Below are positions 18,976-27,692 of a stretch of 64,000 nucleotides of DNA, one piece after another (the stretch's first letter is position 1; each line of letters begins with the position of its first letter). The DNA is from Lachnospiraceae bacterium EP-SM-12S-S03. Lineage in GTDB: Bacteria > Bacillota > Clostridia > Lachnospirales > Lachnospiraceae. Location: positions 78,208 through 142,207 of the forward strand of contig JAJBSL010000005.1 in the NCBI GenBank assembly GCA_020540725.1, in the 5' to 3' direction. The notes beneath the pieces were generated by a model. That model did not search any database and was not told the origin of the DNA. It saw nothing but the letters and a program-made list of their open reading frames with translations. The position numbers were made by a program, and so were the translations under genes.

Positions 18976-19013
18976 GATATCATTATGATATCACTGTGAA
19001 TGGTTTGTGTCAA
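18976..19013 (-). promoter_or_regulatory. SPFH operon promoter with palindromic operator on the -10
   Basis: On the minus strand TTGACA (19013-19008) and TATCAT (18990-18985) are 17 bp apart. A perfect 17-bp palindrome GATATCAT-T-ATGATATC (18976-18992) covers the -10, the expected place for a repressor. The RHH protein of the same operon is the best candidate. Confidence 0.7.
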
Positions 19014-19045
19014 TAATCAGTCATATAAAATTTGTGAAAAAATTC

Positions 19046-19074
19046 ATGACAAAATAATGTCAATGTGTTATAAT
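19046..19074 (+). promoter_or_regulatory. promoter of the hypD activase-hypD operon
   Basis: ATGACA (19046-19051), a 17-bp spacer and a perfect TATAAT (19069-19074), about 47 bp before the activase start. It is divergent from the SPFH promoter. Confidence 0.75.
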
Positions 19075-19120
19075 GAAAAACGAAGAGAAAAATTTCATGT
19101 AGATGAAAATGGAGGAAATC

Positions 19121-20035
19121 ATGAGATTACCGAATGTTATAAATATTCAGAGGTTTTCCGTCCATGATGGTGACGGCATCCGTACAACAGTATTTTTTAA
19201 AGGATGTTATCTGAACTGCTGGTGGTGCCATAATCCGGAAAGTCAGAATTTTGCTCCGGAGGCGATGATCAACCCGGAGAAATGTACCGGATGTACAGCA
19301 TGTGAGCATGCATGTCCGCATCATGCAATTCATATGGAAGACTGTAAACAGTGTACAGACCGCGGTAAGTGCGAGGCATGTGGAAAATGCGTGGATTTTT
19401 GTGTGAATAATGCAAGAGAAATTGTCGGAAAACAGTATACAGTTCAGGAACTGGTGAAAGAAGTAGAGAAGGATTATATGTTCTATGAGGAATCCTATGG
19501 CGGTGTTACTTTATCCGGTGGGGAAGCCATGGCGCAGGATATGGAATATATGACAGAGCTTCTTAAGAAGCTGCAGCGGAAAGGATTCAATGTGGCGGTT
19601 GATACGTGTGGGTATGCGCCGCAGGAGAATTTTGAAAAAGTGCTTCCGTACGTCGATACATTTTTATATGATATCAAGCTGATGGATGACGAGAAGCATA
19701 AAAAATATATGGGACAGAGCAACAAGCTGATCCTCTCGAATCTAAAATACATCAGTGATCACGGGGCAAGAATTTACATTCGTATTCCGGTGATTGGAGG
19801 AGTCAATGATAATGAGCAGGAGATGGAGGCAATTCTTTCCTATTTAAAGGAAGAAAATATTGCGGTCGCTCAGGTGAATTTATTGCCGTATCATGATATT
19901 GCAAGCAGCAAATATGACCGGTTAGATGAAAATTATAAAGGCAAGGATTTTTACGTTCCGAGCAATGAATATATGGAAGCTTTACAGGCAAAATTTCAGC
20001 AAAATGGATTTCAGAACACAAAAATAGGAGGTTAG
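19121..20035 (+). CDS. glycyl-radical enzyme activase for HypD
   Basis: 304 residues from the ATG at 19121, which has GGAGG five bases upstream. The radical-SAM cluster motif Cx3Cx2C is in GCYLNCWWC. A ferredoxin-like insert follows with CTGCTACEHACP and CEACGKCVDFC, giving two further 4Fe-4S clusters, as in activases of the PflD/HypD class. The product makes the glycyl radical on HypD, encoded 4 bp downstream. The pairing with hypD fixes the specific role; the sequence alone would only say glycyl-radical activase. Confidence 0.92.
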   Translation: MRLPNVINIQRFSVHDGDGIRTTVFFKGCYLNCWWCHNPESQNFAPEAMINPEKCTGCTACEHACPHHAIHMEDCKQCTDRGKCEACGKCVDFCVNNAREIVGKQYTVQELVKEVEKDYMFYEESYGGVTLSGGEAMAQDMEYMTELLKKLQRKGFNVAVDTCGYAPQENFEKVLPYVDTFLYDIKLMDDEKHKKYMGQSNKLILSNLKYISDHGARIYIRIPVIGGVNDNEQEMEAILSYLKEENIAVAQVNLLPYHDIASSKYDRLDENYKGKDFYVPSNEYMEALQAKFQQNGFQNTKIGG

Positions 20036-20039
20036 TGAA

Positions 20040-22412
20040 ATGGAAAGAGGAATGAACGAAAGAATTAGAAAACTTCGTAAACAGAGTCTTGAGACAGAAC
20101 CGCATATTTATATGGAAAGAGCGGATCTTGAGACAGATGCTTACATGATGTATGAAGGAAGTGTTTCCGTACCGGAACTTCGTGCGCTTTCATTCAAACA
20201 TTTTATGGAAAACAAAACACTTTGTATCAATGACGGGGAATTGATCGTAGGTGAAAAGGGTGATGGCCCACAGGCAGCACCATCTTTCCCGGAACTTTGC
20301 TGTCACACAGTAGAAGACATGAAGATTATGAACGCCAGAGATCTGATCTATTTCCGTGTTTCAGAGGAAGATCTGAAATTACAGGAAGAGAAGATCATCC
20401 CATTCTGGGAGAAACGTTCTGTTCGTCATAAAATTTTAGCAAACATGACAGAGGAGTGGAAGAATGCTTATGCAGCAGGTATTTTCACAGAGTTCATGGA
20501 ACAGAGAGGACCGGGACATACAGTTGGTTCTGAGAAAATCTACAAAAAAGGTTTCTTAGATTACAAGAACGACATTATTGAAGCAAGAAACAACCTTGAC
20601 TTCTTAAACGATAAAGAAGCATTTGACAAAAAGTCTCAGTTAAACGCGATGGAAATCTGCTGTGATGCGATCATGATCTTAGGAGAGAGATATGCAGCAT
20701 ATGCAAGAGAGCTTGCGGAAAAAGAGACAGACGAGACACGTAAAGCTGAATTGTTGCAGATCGCTGCGAACTGTGACGTTGTACCGGCTCACGCTCCGCA
20801 GACATTCTGGCAGGCAATCCAGATGTATTGGTTTGTACACCTTGGAGTAACAACAGAGTTGAACCCGTGGGATGCATACAGCCCGGGACGTTTTGACCAG
20901 CATTTAAATCCGTTCTATCTGAAAGATACAGAAGAGGGAATCTTAGATGACGAGAAAGCTCTTGAATTATTAGAGTGCTTGTGGGTAAAATTCAACAACC
21001 AGCCAGCTCCGCCAAAAGTAGGCGTTACATTAAAAGAAAGTGGAACATACACAGACTTTGCAAACTTTAACACAGGCGGTATCACACCGGAAGGTGAAAA
21101 TGGTGTCAACGATGTCAGCTACCTGATCTTAGACTGTATGGATGAGATGAAATTATTACAGCCAAGCTCTAACGTACAGATCAGTAAGAAGACACCGCAG
21201 AAATTCTTGAAGCGTGCTTGTGAGATTTCAAGAAAAGGATGGGGACAGCCTGCATTCTACAACACAGAAGCAATCATTCAGGAACTTTTGAATGCTGGAA
21301 AAACAATTGAAGACGCAAGACGCGGTGGTACAAGCGGATGTGTTGAGACAGGAGCATTTGGTAACGAGGCTTATATTTTAACAGGATACTTCAACTTACC
21401 GAAGATCTTAGAACTTACTTTATACAATGGTTATGATATTGTAAGCAAGAAACAGATCGGTCTTCCGCTTGGATATGCAAAAGACTTCAAGTCATACGAA
21501 GAATTATTTGATGCATACAAGAAACAGATCGAATATCTTGTAGATATCAAGATCGAAGGAAGCAACGTGATCGAGAAGATTTACGCAGAATATATGCCTG
21601 CACCATTCCTTTCTGTTATTACAAACGATTGTATTTCAAAAGGAAAAGACTACAATGCAGGTGGTGCGAGATACAACACAAACTACTTACAGGGTGTTGG
21701 TATCGGTACAATTACAGACTCTCTTGCAGCAATCAAGTATAATGTATTTGATGAGAAGAAGTTCACAATGGAAGAACTGGTTGACGCGATGGAGCATAAC
21801 TTTGAAGGATATGATATGATTGCAAACCTTGTACGCAATAAGACTCCGAAGTATGGTAATGATGATGATTACGCAGATGATATCATGAAAGACGTATTCA
21901 ACTTCTACCAGAAGACAGTTACGGGAAGACCAAACATGAAGGGTGGTACATACCGTATCAACATGCTTCCGACAACCTGTCACGTATATTTCGGTGAAGT
22001 TATGAACGCAAGTCCGAACGGTCGTCTTGCACAGAAACCGGTATCTGAAGGTATTTCTCCGGAGAAGGGTGCGGATACACATGGACCGACAGCGGTTATC
22101 AAATCCTGCTCTAAGATGGACCACTTAAGAACAGGTGGAACATTGCTGAACCAGAAGTTTACTCCAAGTGTTGTAAAGGGTGAAGAAGGTCTCGATAACA
22201 TGGCGAACTTAGTTCGTTCTTACTTCAACATGGATGGACACCATATTCAGTTCAATGTTATCGACAGAGAGACACTCATTCAGGCTCAGAAACATCCGGA
22301 TGAGTATAAAGACTTAATCGTTCGTGTTGCAGGATACAGTGATCATTTCCGTAACTTAAGCAAAGCGCTACAGGATGAGATCATCGAAAGAACGGAACAG
22401 TCATTTAACTAA
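20040..22412 (+). CDS. hypD: trans-4-hydroxy-L-proline dehydratase (glycyl radical enzyme)
   Basis: 790 residues. It carries the hydroxyproline dehydratase signature GTSGCVETG, with Cys434 and Glu436 in the positions I recall for the characterised Clostridioides enzyme, and the glycyl radical loop VRVAGYSDHF with Gly765. The enzyme removes water from trans-4-hydroxyproline to give pyrroline-5-carboxylate, which a P5C reductase turns into proline. The only P5C reductase in the window is proC at 47098, about 25 kb away. The gene is strongly expressed-looking (smooth codon use, tight operon with its activase) and ends at a strong terminator. Confidence 0.95.
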   Translation: MERGMNERIRKLRKQSLETEPHIYMERADLETDAYMMYEGSVSVPELRALSFKHFMENKTLCINDGELIVGEKGDGPQAAPSFPELCCHTVEDMKIMNARDLIYFRVSEEDLKLQEEKIIPFWEKRSVRHKILANMTEEWKNAYAAGIFTEFMEQRGPGHTVGSEKIYKKGFLDYKNDIIEARNNLDFLNDKEAFDKKSQLNAMEICCDAIMILGERYAAYARELAEKETDETRKAELLQIAANCDVVPAHAPQTFWQAIQMYWFVHLGVTTELNPWDAYSPGRFDQHLNPFYLKDTEEGILDDEKALELLECLWVKFNNQPAPPKVGVTLKESGTYTDFANFNTGGITPEGENGVNDVSYLILDCMDEMKLLQPSSNVQISKKTPQKFLKRACEISRKGWGQPAFYNTEAIIQELLNAGKTIEDARRGGTSGCVETGAFGNEAYILTGYFNLPKILELTLYNGYDIVSKKQIGLPLGYAKDFKSYEELFDAYKKQIEYLVDIKIEGSNVIEKIYAEYMPAPFLSVITNDCISKGKDYNAGGARYNTNYLQGVGIGTITDSLAAIKYNVFDEKKFTMEELVDAMEHNFEGYDMIANLVRNKTPKYGNDDDYADDIMKDVFNFYQKTVTGRPNMKGGTYRINMLPTTCHVYFGEVMNASPNGRLAQKPVSEGISPEKGADTHGPTAVIKSCSKMDHLRTGGTLLNQKFTPSVVKGEEGLDNMANLVRSYFNMDGHHIQFNVIDRETLIQAQKHPDEYKDLIVRVAGYSDHFRNLSKALQDEIIERTEQSFN

Positions 22413-22443
22413 ATGAAAAAGGGAATGAGAGGATAGATATGAG

Positions 22444-22484
22444 AAAGAGTTTTACACTTTTAGATAGGTGTGAAACTCTTTTTT
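22444..22484 (+). terminator. intrinsic terminator of hypD operon
   Basis: A 14-bp stem (arms 22444-22457 and 22468-22481, one G-T pair) followed by a run of T residues. Confidence 0.93.
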
Positions 22485-22485
22485 A

Positions 22486-22519
22486 GATATAGGGAATTCC
22501 TTCGGAATCCTAAATCATA
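22486..22519. repeat. interspersed palindromic element, copy A
   Basis: GATATAGGGAATTCC-TTCG-GAATCCTAAATCAT is an imperfect palindrome. A near-identical element lies at 53919-53953 (copy B) in another gene-free stretch 31 kb away. Confidence 0.65.
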
Positions 22520-22647
22520 AAGTATATGGTTGCAATAAACTTTTTGATTAAAGTGTAAAAAAATTACACTTATAGAATGATTGTGTGAAAAAAACTTGCT
22601 CAAGAAAAAAGAATTGGGTATACTGTTGGTAAAGGAGGTATGTGAAC

Positions 22648-23784
22648 ATGCTGAAAAGTTATGAAGTGAGTAATTTTAAGTCGTTTAAGGGACGGACGAA
22701 ATTTTATTTGGAAAGAACCAATTACAAAATGTTGGAAGATGTAAACCAGAGAAAAAATATTTTAAAGGGACTTATGTTTGTAGGAGCGAATGCATCAGGA
22801 AAATCAAATGCGATTATAGCACTCAAATTTTTACTGGATAATTTATTTGGAAAAAGAGATGTAAACATAGAGTCCTATATATGTTTATTTTCGAACAATC
22901 CAATTATGTCATTAAAGTATACATTTGAGATTGAGTCTAAAGAAATTGTATATGAAATAGAGTATCAGCGAATTGATCAAAAGGTGAAAGAGGAGTTATC
23001 GGTTGGTGGGGAAACATATCTTTCCAGAGATGGAAGTGTTGCTAAGGTACATTTTACGGAGACAAAGCTTTATACGGATGTACCGAAAGGTACTTTGTTT
23101 TTAAGGGATATTTATTTTAATACCAAATTTAGAGGCCAGAAAAGGCTGCAAAGTTGGTTTGAATACTTGAGCAATTCAGTTTATGTAGACTTGTATTCAA
23201 GGGAGGCTGTCCAATATAGAGAAATGGATCTCTCTTTAAAGTCATACATGGAAGAAAACGGGACAAAGAAAATAAATGCATTTTTTGATGAATACCATTT
23301 TGAGCAGAAGATTGAATATGATAAAAAAGCGAGTGGACCATTAATTACGATGGAATCAGCGGAAAACATAATTTTCTTTAAAAGAAAAGGTATTGATGAG
23401 CCGATACCTTATGAATTAGAGTCGTTAGGAAATCAGACGTTACTACAACTTTTACCAGCATTTTTTCACTGTATTGATAAAGGTGGGATGTTGCTTTTAG
23501 ATGAATTTTCCAGTGGATTCCATAATGATTTAGAAGAATTGCTAGTTCGCTATTTTATGAAAAAGAGTAGTGAGGCACAACTGATTTTTGTTACACATTC
23601 TACCAATTTGTTATCGAATCGTATTATGCGACCGGATCAGATTTATTCGGTAGAGTTTGATCGTGAGGGAAGTTGTGTTAAAAGATTTTCGAGCGAAAAG
23701 CCGCGGGAAGCGCAGAATATAGAGAAAATGTATCGGAGTGGTGTGTTTCGTGGAGTGCCAAGATATGAATATACAATTAAATAA
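22648..23784 (+). CDS. AAA-family ATPase, RloA/AbiLi-like
   Basis: 378 residues from the ATG at 22648 (AAGGAGG nine bases upstream). It opens SYEVSNFKSFKGRTKF, as in the AAA15/OLD-like group. Walker A is VGANASGKSN, the Walker B is GGMLLLDEFSSGFH, and the switch region is LIFVTHSTNLLS. It overlaps the next gene by 20 bp, and that gene encodes an RloB-like protein. This pair is the composition of the AbiL abortive-infection system and of the rloA/rloB genes seen in restriction islands. Base composition is clearly richer in A+T than hypD next door, in keeping with horizontal transfer. Confidence 0.85.
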   Translation: MLKSYEVSNFKSFKGRTKFYLERTNYKMLEDVNQRKNILKGLMFVGANASGKSNAIIALKFLLDNLFGKRDVNIESYICLFSNNPIMSLKYTFEIESKEIVYEIEYQRIDQKVKEELSVGGETYLSRDGSVAKVHFTETKLYTDVPKGTLFLRDIYFNTKFRGQKRLQSWFEYLSNSVYVDLYSREAVQYREMDLSLKSYMEENGTKKINAFFDEYHFEQKIEYDKKASGPLITMESAENIIFFKRKGIDEPIPYELESLGNQTLLQLLPAFFHCIDKGGMLLLDEFSSGFHNDLEELLVRYFMKKSSEAQLIFVTHSTNLLSNRIMRPDQIYSVEFDREGSCVKRFSSEKPREAQNIEKMYRSGVFRGVPRYEYTIK

Positions 23785-24538
23785 AGGAAAGTCCATTGGA
23801 AAAGTTCTTTATATTGTCGAAGGAGGCAAGACGGAGCCTAATATTCTTTATTCGATTTTTGTAAAGATTTTTGATTACCAATTTGAAAGAATTTTAAGGG
23901 ATAAAGGATATCATAAATATAATTCAAAAGATAATCCGTATTCTCAGGTATTTGTAATTAATGCCGAGGAGAGCAATATAAAAAATATTGCAAAAGACAA
24001 CCAGTTTTTGGATCATTTATTTGTTGAACTGATTGAGAATTATAATTTTGATGTAGATAACTCAGCGATATATTATATTTTTGACAGAGATAATCAATCA
24101 AATACAGACACAAAATTTATAGAGTCCATGATTTCGCTGCTGACTAATTCAAGAGATAACAGAGGGTATGAAAGACAGGGCCTGTTATTATTGAGCTATC
24201 CGGCTATTGAGAGTTTTATACTTAGCTGCTCTCAGCAGGAGAGTTTTCAAAAGAAATTTGACACAGGAAATTCTTTGAAACAATATTTATATGAATGTAA
24301 GACAGATTATAAAAAAATAACAGAGGAAGTTTTAATTCAGGCAGTAAATGAACTGTTTTTGGCATTAAAAGAGATGGGGGTAAAAGAACTTGATACAGAT
24401 GATTTTGCAAGACAGAATCAAGAGATTTATCAGTATGAAGAAGGAGTTTATGGCAGAGAAAAGGTGTATCAGACATTAAGTTTGTTATGTATCTCGCTGT
24501 TGGATTTGGGGCTTGTTGAAGTTGCGACATATTCTTAG
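23765..24538 (+). CDS. RloB/AbiLii-like putative nuclease partner
   Basis: 257 residues from the ATG at 23765. The N-terminal LYIVEGGKTEPNIL and the later YYIFDRDNQSN resemble the acidic motifs of Toprim-like folds and define the RloB family; LLLSYPAIESFIL is also conserved. It overlaps the ATPase gene by 20 bp and ends at a strong terminator, so the two form a self-contained cassette. By analogy with AbiL it is probably the effector, with the ATPase as sensor or regulator. No biochemical function can be read directly. Confidence 0.82.
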   Translation: MNIQLNKGKSIGKVLYIVEGGKTEPNILYSIFVKIFDYQFERILRDKGYHKYNSKDNPYSQVFVINAEESNIKNIAKDNQFLDHLFVELIENYNFDVDNSAIYYIFDRDNQSNTDTKFIESMISLLTNSRDNRGYERQGLLLLSYPAIESFILSCSQQESFQKKFDTGNSLKQYLYECKTDYKKITEEVLIQAVNELFLALKEMGVKELDTDDFARQNQEIYQYEEGVYGREKVYQTLSLLCISLLDLGLVEVATYS

Positions 24539-24566
24539 AAACAACTATAAGACGGCGTTTAATAAA

Positions 24567-24611
24567 AACAAACACTTTGTTTAATAATAGATAACAAAGT
24601 GTTTGTTTTTT
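24567..24611 (+). terminator. intrinsic terminator of the RloA/RloB cassette
   Basis: A 15-bp perfect stem (arms 24567-24581 and 24593-24607) with a T-run running from the 3' arm. Confidence 0.95.
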
Positions 24612-24622
24612 GTTGAAACCTA

Positions 24623-24650
24623 TTGAATTTTTTGTGATTTTATGTATAAT
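24623..24650 (+). promoter_or_regulatory. promoter of the polyamine-transport operon
   Basis: TTGAAT (24623-24628) and TATAAT (24645-24650) with a 16-bp spacer, about 70 bp before the GTG start of the regulator gene. Confidence 0.6.
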
Positions 24651-24717
24651 AAAAACGTTCGATAAATTTTAACAAAAAGTATAGTATTAGAAAACAAGAT
24701 GAAAGGGAGGGGAAAGC

Positions 24718-25251
24718 GTGGATATCGGAAAGAAGCTTAAGGAACTTCGGCTTAAGAACGATCTTACATTAGGCGACCTGGCATCCCGAAGTGAACTGAC
24801 GAAGGGATTTTTATCACAGGTGGAACGGAATCTGACGACACCGAGTATTGCAACTTTGGAGGATATTCTTGAAGTGTTGGGAAGCAATTTATCAGAGTTC
24901 TTTCATGAAGAGCCCGAGAAGAAAGTTGTGTTTTCCACTCAGGATTTTTTCGAGGATGTGCAGGATGATTATACGATAGAATGGGTGATACCGAATGCCC
25001 AGAAGAATCAGATGGAACCGATACTTCTGACGATCCATCCTCATAAGAAGAGTCATGTTTTGTCTTCCTATCAGGGGGAAGAATTTGGATATGTCTTAAA
25101 GGGAAGCATTACCATTGTGCGGGGGAATGAGAAGTATAAGGTGAAAGCGAAAGAAACATTTTATCTGGATGGCCAGAAAAGTCATTATTTATACAATCAT
25201 GGGAATACAGAGGCGAAGGTGTTATGGATCACAACGCCGCCGATGTTCTGA
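24718..25251 (+). CDS. XRE-cupin regulator of polyamine transport
   Basis: 177 residues with a GTG start, supported by GGGAGGGG seven bases upstream. The HTH ([33 protein letters not shown]) is followed by a cupin domain with [12 protein letters not shown] and HYLYNHGN. Proteins of this design head polyamine operons in many Firmicutes, as PuuR does in enterobacteria. It lies directly upstream of potA, 20 bp away, in one transcript and presumably represses or tunes it in response to polyamine level. Confidence 0.9.
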   Translation: MDIGKKLKELRLKNDLTLGDLASRSELTKGFLSQVERNLTTPSIATLEDILEVLGSNLSEFFHEEPEKKVVFSTQDFFEDVQDDYTIEWVIPNAQKNQMEPILLTIHPHKKSHVLSSYQGEEFGYVLKGSITIVRGNEKYKVKAKETFYLDGQKSHYLYNHGNTEAKVLWITTPPMF

Positions 25252-25271
25252 TGGTGGAGAGGAGATGTGAG

Positions 25272-26849
25272 ATGGAAGAAAAGAAGTTGATTGAATTTCG
25301 CGATATCGTGAAAAGCTTTGACGGACAGGTTGTATTAAAAGGTGTCAACCTGGATATTTATGAGAATGAATTTGTAACATTACTGGGGCCAAGTGGTTGC
25401 GGTAAGACAACGTTGCTTAGAATCCTCGGGGGATTTTTACAGGCAGATGAAGGAAAAGTGATTTTTGATGGTGAGGAGATCAGTGAGAAGCCACCGTATG
25501 AGCGTGAGCTTAATACAGTTTTTCAGAAATATGCGTTATTTCCGCATCTGAGTGTGTATGAAAATATTGCATTTGGGTTGAAGATCAAGAAAGTCAGCAA
25601 GGACGTCATCGAGCAAAAGGTTATGAAGATGTTGAAGTTAATCGGATTGGAGGGGTATGAAGACAAGAATACTACCTTGTTATCCGGTGGACAACAGCAG
25701 CGTGTTGCGATTGCGAGAGCTCTTGTGAATGAGCCGAAGGTACTTCTTCTGGATGAGCCGTTGGCGGCCCTCGATTTGAAACTTCGCAAAGAAATGCAGT
25801 ACGAGTTAAAGAGAATCCAACAGGAAGTCGGAATCACTTTCATCTTCGTAACACACGATCAGGAAGAGGCGCTTACCATGTCGGATAAGATCGTAGTTAT
25901 GAATGGCGGTGAGATCCAGCAGATCGGAACACCGAGGGATATTTACAATGAGCCGTCAAACCGGTTTGTAGCAAACTTTATCGGTGAAAGTAACATCCTG
26001 CCGGGTGTGATGGTAGACGATTATAAAGTGAAATTTGATGATATTATCTTTGATTGTGTAGATTATGGGTTCAAAGAAAATGAAAAGGTTGACGTAGTCA
26101 TTCGACCGGAGGATATTGACATCGTGGATGTGAAAGACGGGAAGATGACAGGAGAGGTGTTGAGCGTTCTTTTCAAAGGGGTTCATTATGAGATCATGGT
26201 GGAGACGGTTCCTGGAACAAGTGTAACGGTGAACATGCGCATCATCCGGAACCATGATGTGGCCAGTGATGATGGTACGGAAAAGATCAGTGCCAATGAT
26301 TTCTATGTGGATATTGATGATGTGAAGGAATTAGATGACAAGGAAATCATTGCCTTATCCAATGCTCAGGCATGGGAAGTGGAGAGTGACGAATATATTT
26401 CCGTTGCAAAGGTTGAATATGAACTTTCTGAGGAAGAAGGCCAGTATCCGGTTACATTTACAACAGCAAAGGGAACGAGCATTGAGCGTACAATCTTTGT
26501 GGTAGACCAGCCGGTTGTGAAGAATGAGAAGGCAAACGAAGCGGTCATGGCATTCAACTTCTTCAAGACGGTAGATGAGATCCAGGAGTCGCAGACACTT
26601 GATACGGATATTAAGACGTGGGCGAATGCACAGGCATGGAAATTAAGTGATGAAGAGCAGAGTGTAGACTTAAGTGTCGATTATGATTTCGATGCCGAGG
26701 ACGTAAAAGAAGGCGTCTATAAGGTGACATTCTGGACAACAGGACGTGAGTTTAAAATCCATACAACAGATTATTCGGAAGAGGGTCAGGAGGTCGGACT
26801 GACATTTTTCCCGGAAGATATTCATGTCATGTCTAAGGCGGTATATTAA
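25272..26849 (+). CDS. potA: spermidine/putrescine ABC transporter ATPase with Ig-like insertion in the TOBE domain
   Basis: 525 residues from the ATG at 25272 (GGAGAGGAG upstream); PotA is normally 350-380. Residues 1-~240 are a complete ABC ATPase: Walker [10 protein letters not shown] (39-47), signature LSGGQQQR (137-144), Walker B VLLLDEP, and H-loop VTHD. The TOBE domain begins normally ([11 protein letters not shown] at ~275) and ends normally ([17 protein letters not shown], then FPEDIHVM at ~514-520). About 165 residues (~325-490) are inserted between these halves. The insert has two tandem repeats, each with NAQAW, an acidic middle and a G-x-Y-x-VTF strand, which look like bacterial Ig-like domains. 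It provides energy for PotB and PotCD. Confidence 0.9.
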   Translation: MEEKKLIEFRDIVKSFDGQVVLKGVNLDIYENEFVTLLGPSGCGKTTLLRILGGFLQADEGKVIFDGEEISEKPPYERELNTVFQKYALFPHLSVYENIAFGLKIKKVSKDVIEQKVMKMLKLIGLEGYEDKNTTLLSGGQQQRVAIARALVNEPKVLLLDEPLAALDLKLRKEMQYELKRIQQEVGITFIFVTHDQEEALTMSDKIVVMNGGEIQQIGTPRDIYNEPSNRFVANFIGESNILPGVMVDDYKVKFDDIIFDCVDYGFKENEKVDVVIRPEDIDIVDVKDGKMTGEVLSVLFKGVHYEIMVETVPGTSVTVNMRIIRNHDVASDDGTEKISANDFYVDIDDVKELDDKEIIALSNAQAWEVESDEYISVAKVEYELSEEEGQYPVTFTTAKGTSIERTIFVVDQPVVKNEKANEAVMAFNFFKTVDEIQESQTLDTDIKTWANAQAWKLSDEEQSVDLSVDYDFDAEDVKEGVYKVTFWTTGREFKIHTTDYSEEGQEVGLTFFPEDIHVMSKAVY

Positions 26850-26850
26850 G

Positions 26851-27687
26851 ATGAAGAAATTTTCACAGCTTGCATTACCATATATTGTATGGGCGGTACT
26901 GATGCTCGTCCTTCCGATGGGACTGATCGCAGTGTACTCTGTGATGAAGCAGGGAAACAGTATCGTGACATTTTCCTTTACATTAGAGCATTACGTCAAG
27001 TTCTTCACCGACCCAGACTTTTTGTTGATACTTTGGCGTTCTCTTTTGATTGCAATTAAAACAACGATCATCTGTCTTCTGATTGGATATCCGGTAGCGT
27101 ATTTTATTGCGAGAAGTAAGGAAAAGATACAGAATATTTTAATCTTATGTATTACAATTCCTATGTGGATCAATATGCTTGTCCGTACATATGCATGGAT
27201 CGGACTTTTAAGTGAAGGCGGATTTATCCAGCAGATTCTAAGCTTTATCGGATTGGGAGATAAGGAGCTGTTGTATACGGAAGGAGCGGTTCTTTTGGGG
27301 ATGGTTTATAACTTTCTTCCGTTTATGATTCTTCAGATTCAGACTTCCTTAAGCAAGATGGATAATTCTCTTTTGGAAGCGAGTTCGGACCTTGGAGCAA
27401 CTCCGGTGCAGACGTTTCGCCGGGTTACGCTGCCATTATCCATTCCGGGAGTGATCAATGGAATTACATTGGTGTTCCTTCCGGCGGTAAGTTCGTTCTT
27501 CATTCCGAAACTTCTTGGAGGAGGACAGTATTTCCTCATCGGAAATCTGATCGAGAATCAGTTTATCACGGTAGGAGAGTGGAACTTTGGAAGTGCCATT
27601 TCCATGATCATGGCAGTGATTATGATGCTTCTTATGATGGCAGTACGTAAAGTAGAGATTCATAATCAAGGTGGGAAGGAGGTATAA
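26851..27687 (+). CDS. potB: spermidine/putrescine ABC transporter permease
   Basis: 278 residues from the ATG at 26851, one base after the potA stop. Six membrane helices are predicted, and the EAA-type cytoplasmic loop reads EASSDLGATPVQTFRRVTLPLSIPG. The sequence LVRTYAWIGLL is typical of PotB. It pairs with the PotC half of the next protein to form the membrane channel. Confidence 0.93.
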   Translation: MKKFSQLALPYIVWAVLMLVLPMGLIAVYSVMKQGNSIVTFSFTLEHYVKFFTDPDFLLILWRSLLIAIKTTIICLLIGYPVAYFIARSKEKIQNILILCITIPMWINMLVRTYAWIGLLSEGGFIQQILSFIGLGDKELLYTEGAVLLGMVYNFLPFMILQIQTSLSKMDNSLLEASSDLGATPVQTFRRVTLPLSIPGVINGITLVFLPAVSSFFIPKLLGGGQYFLIGNLIENQFITVGEWNFGSAISMIMAVIMMLLMMAVRKVEIHNQGGKEV

Positions 27688-27692
27688 TCATC

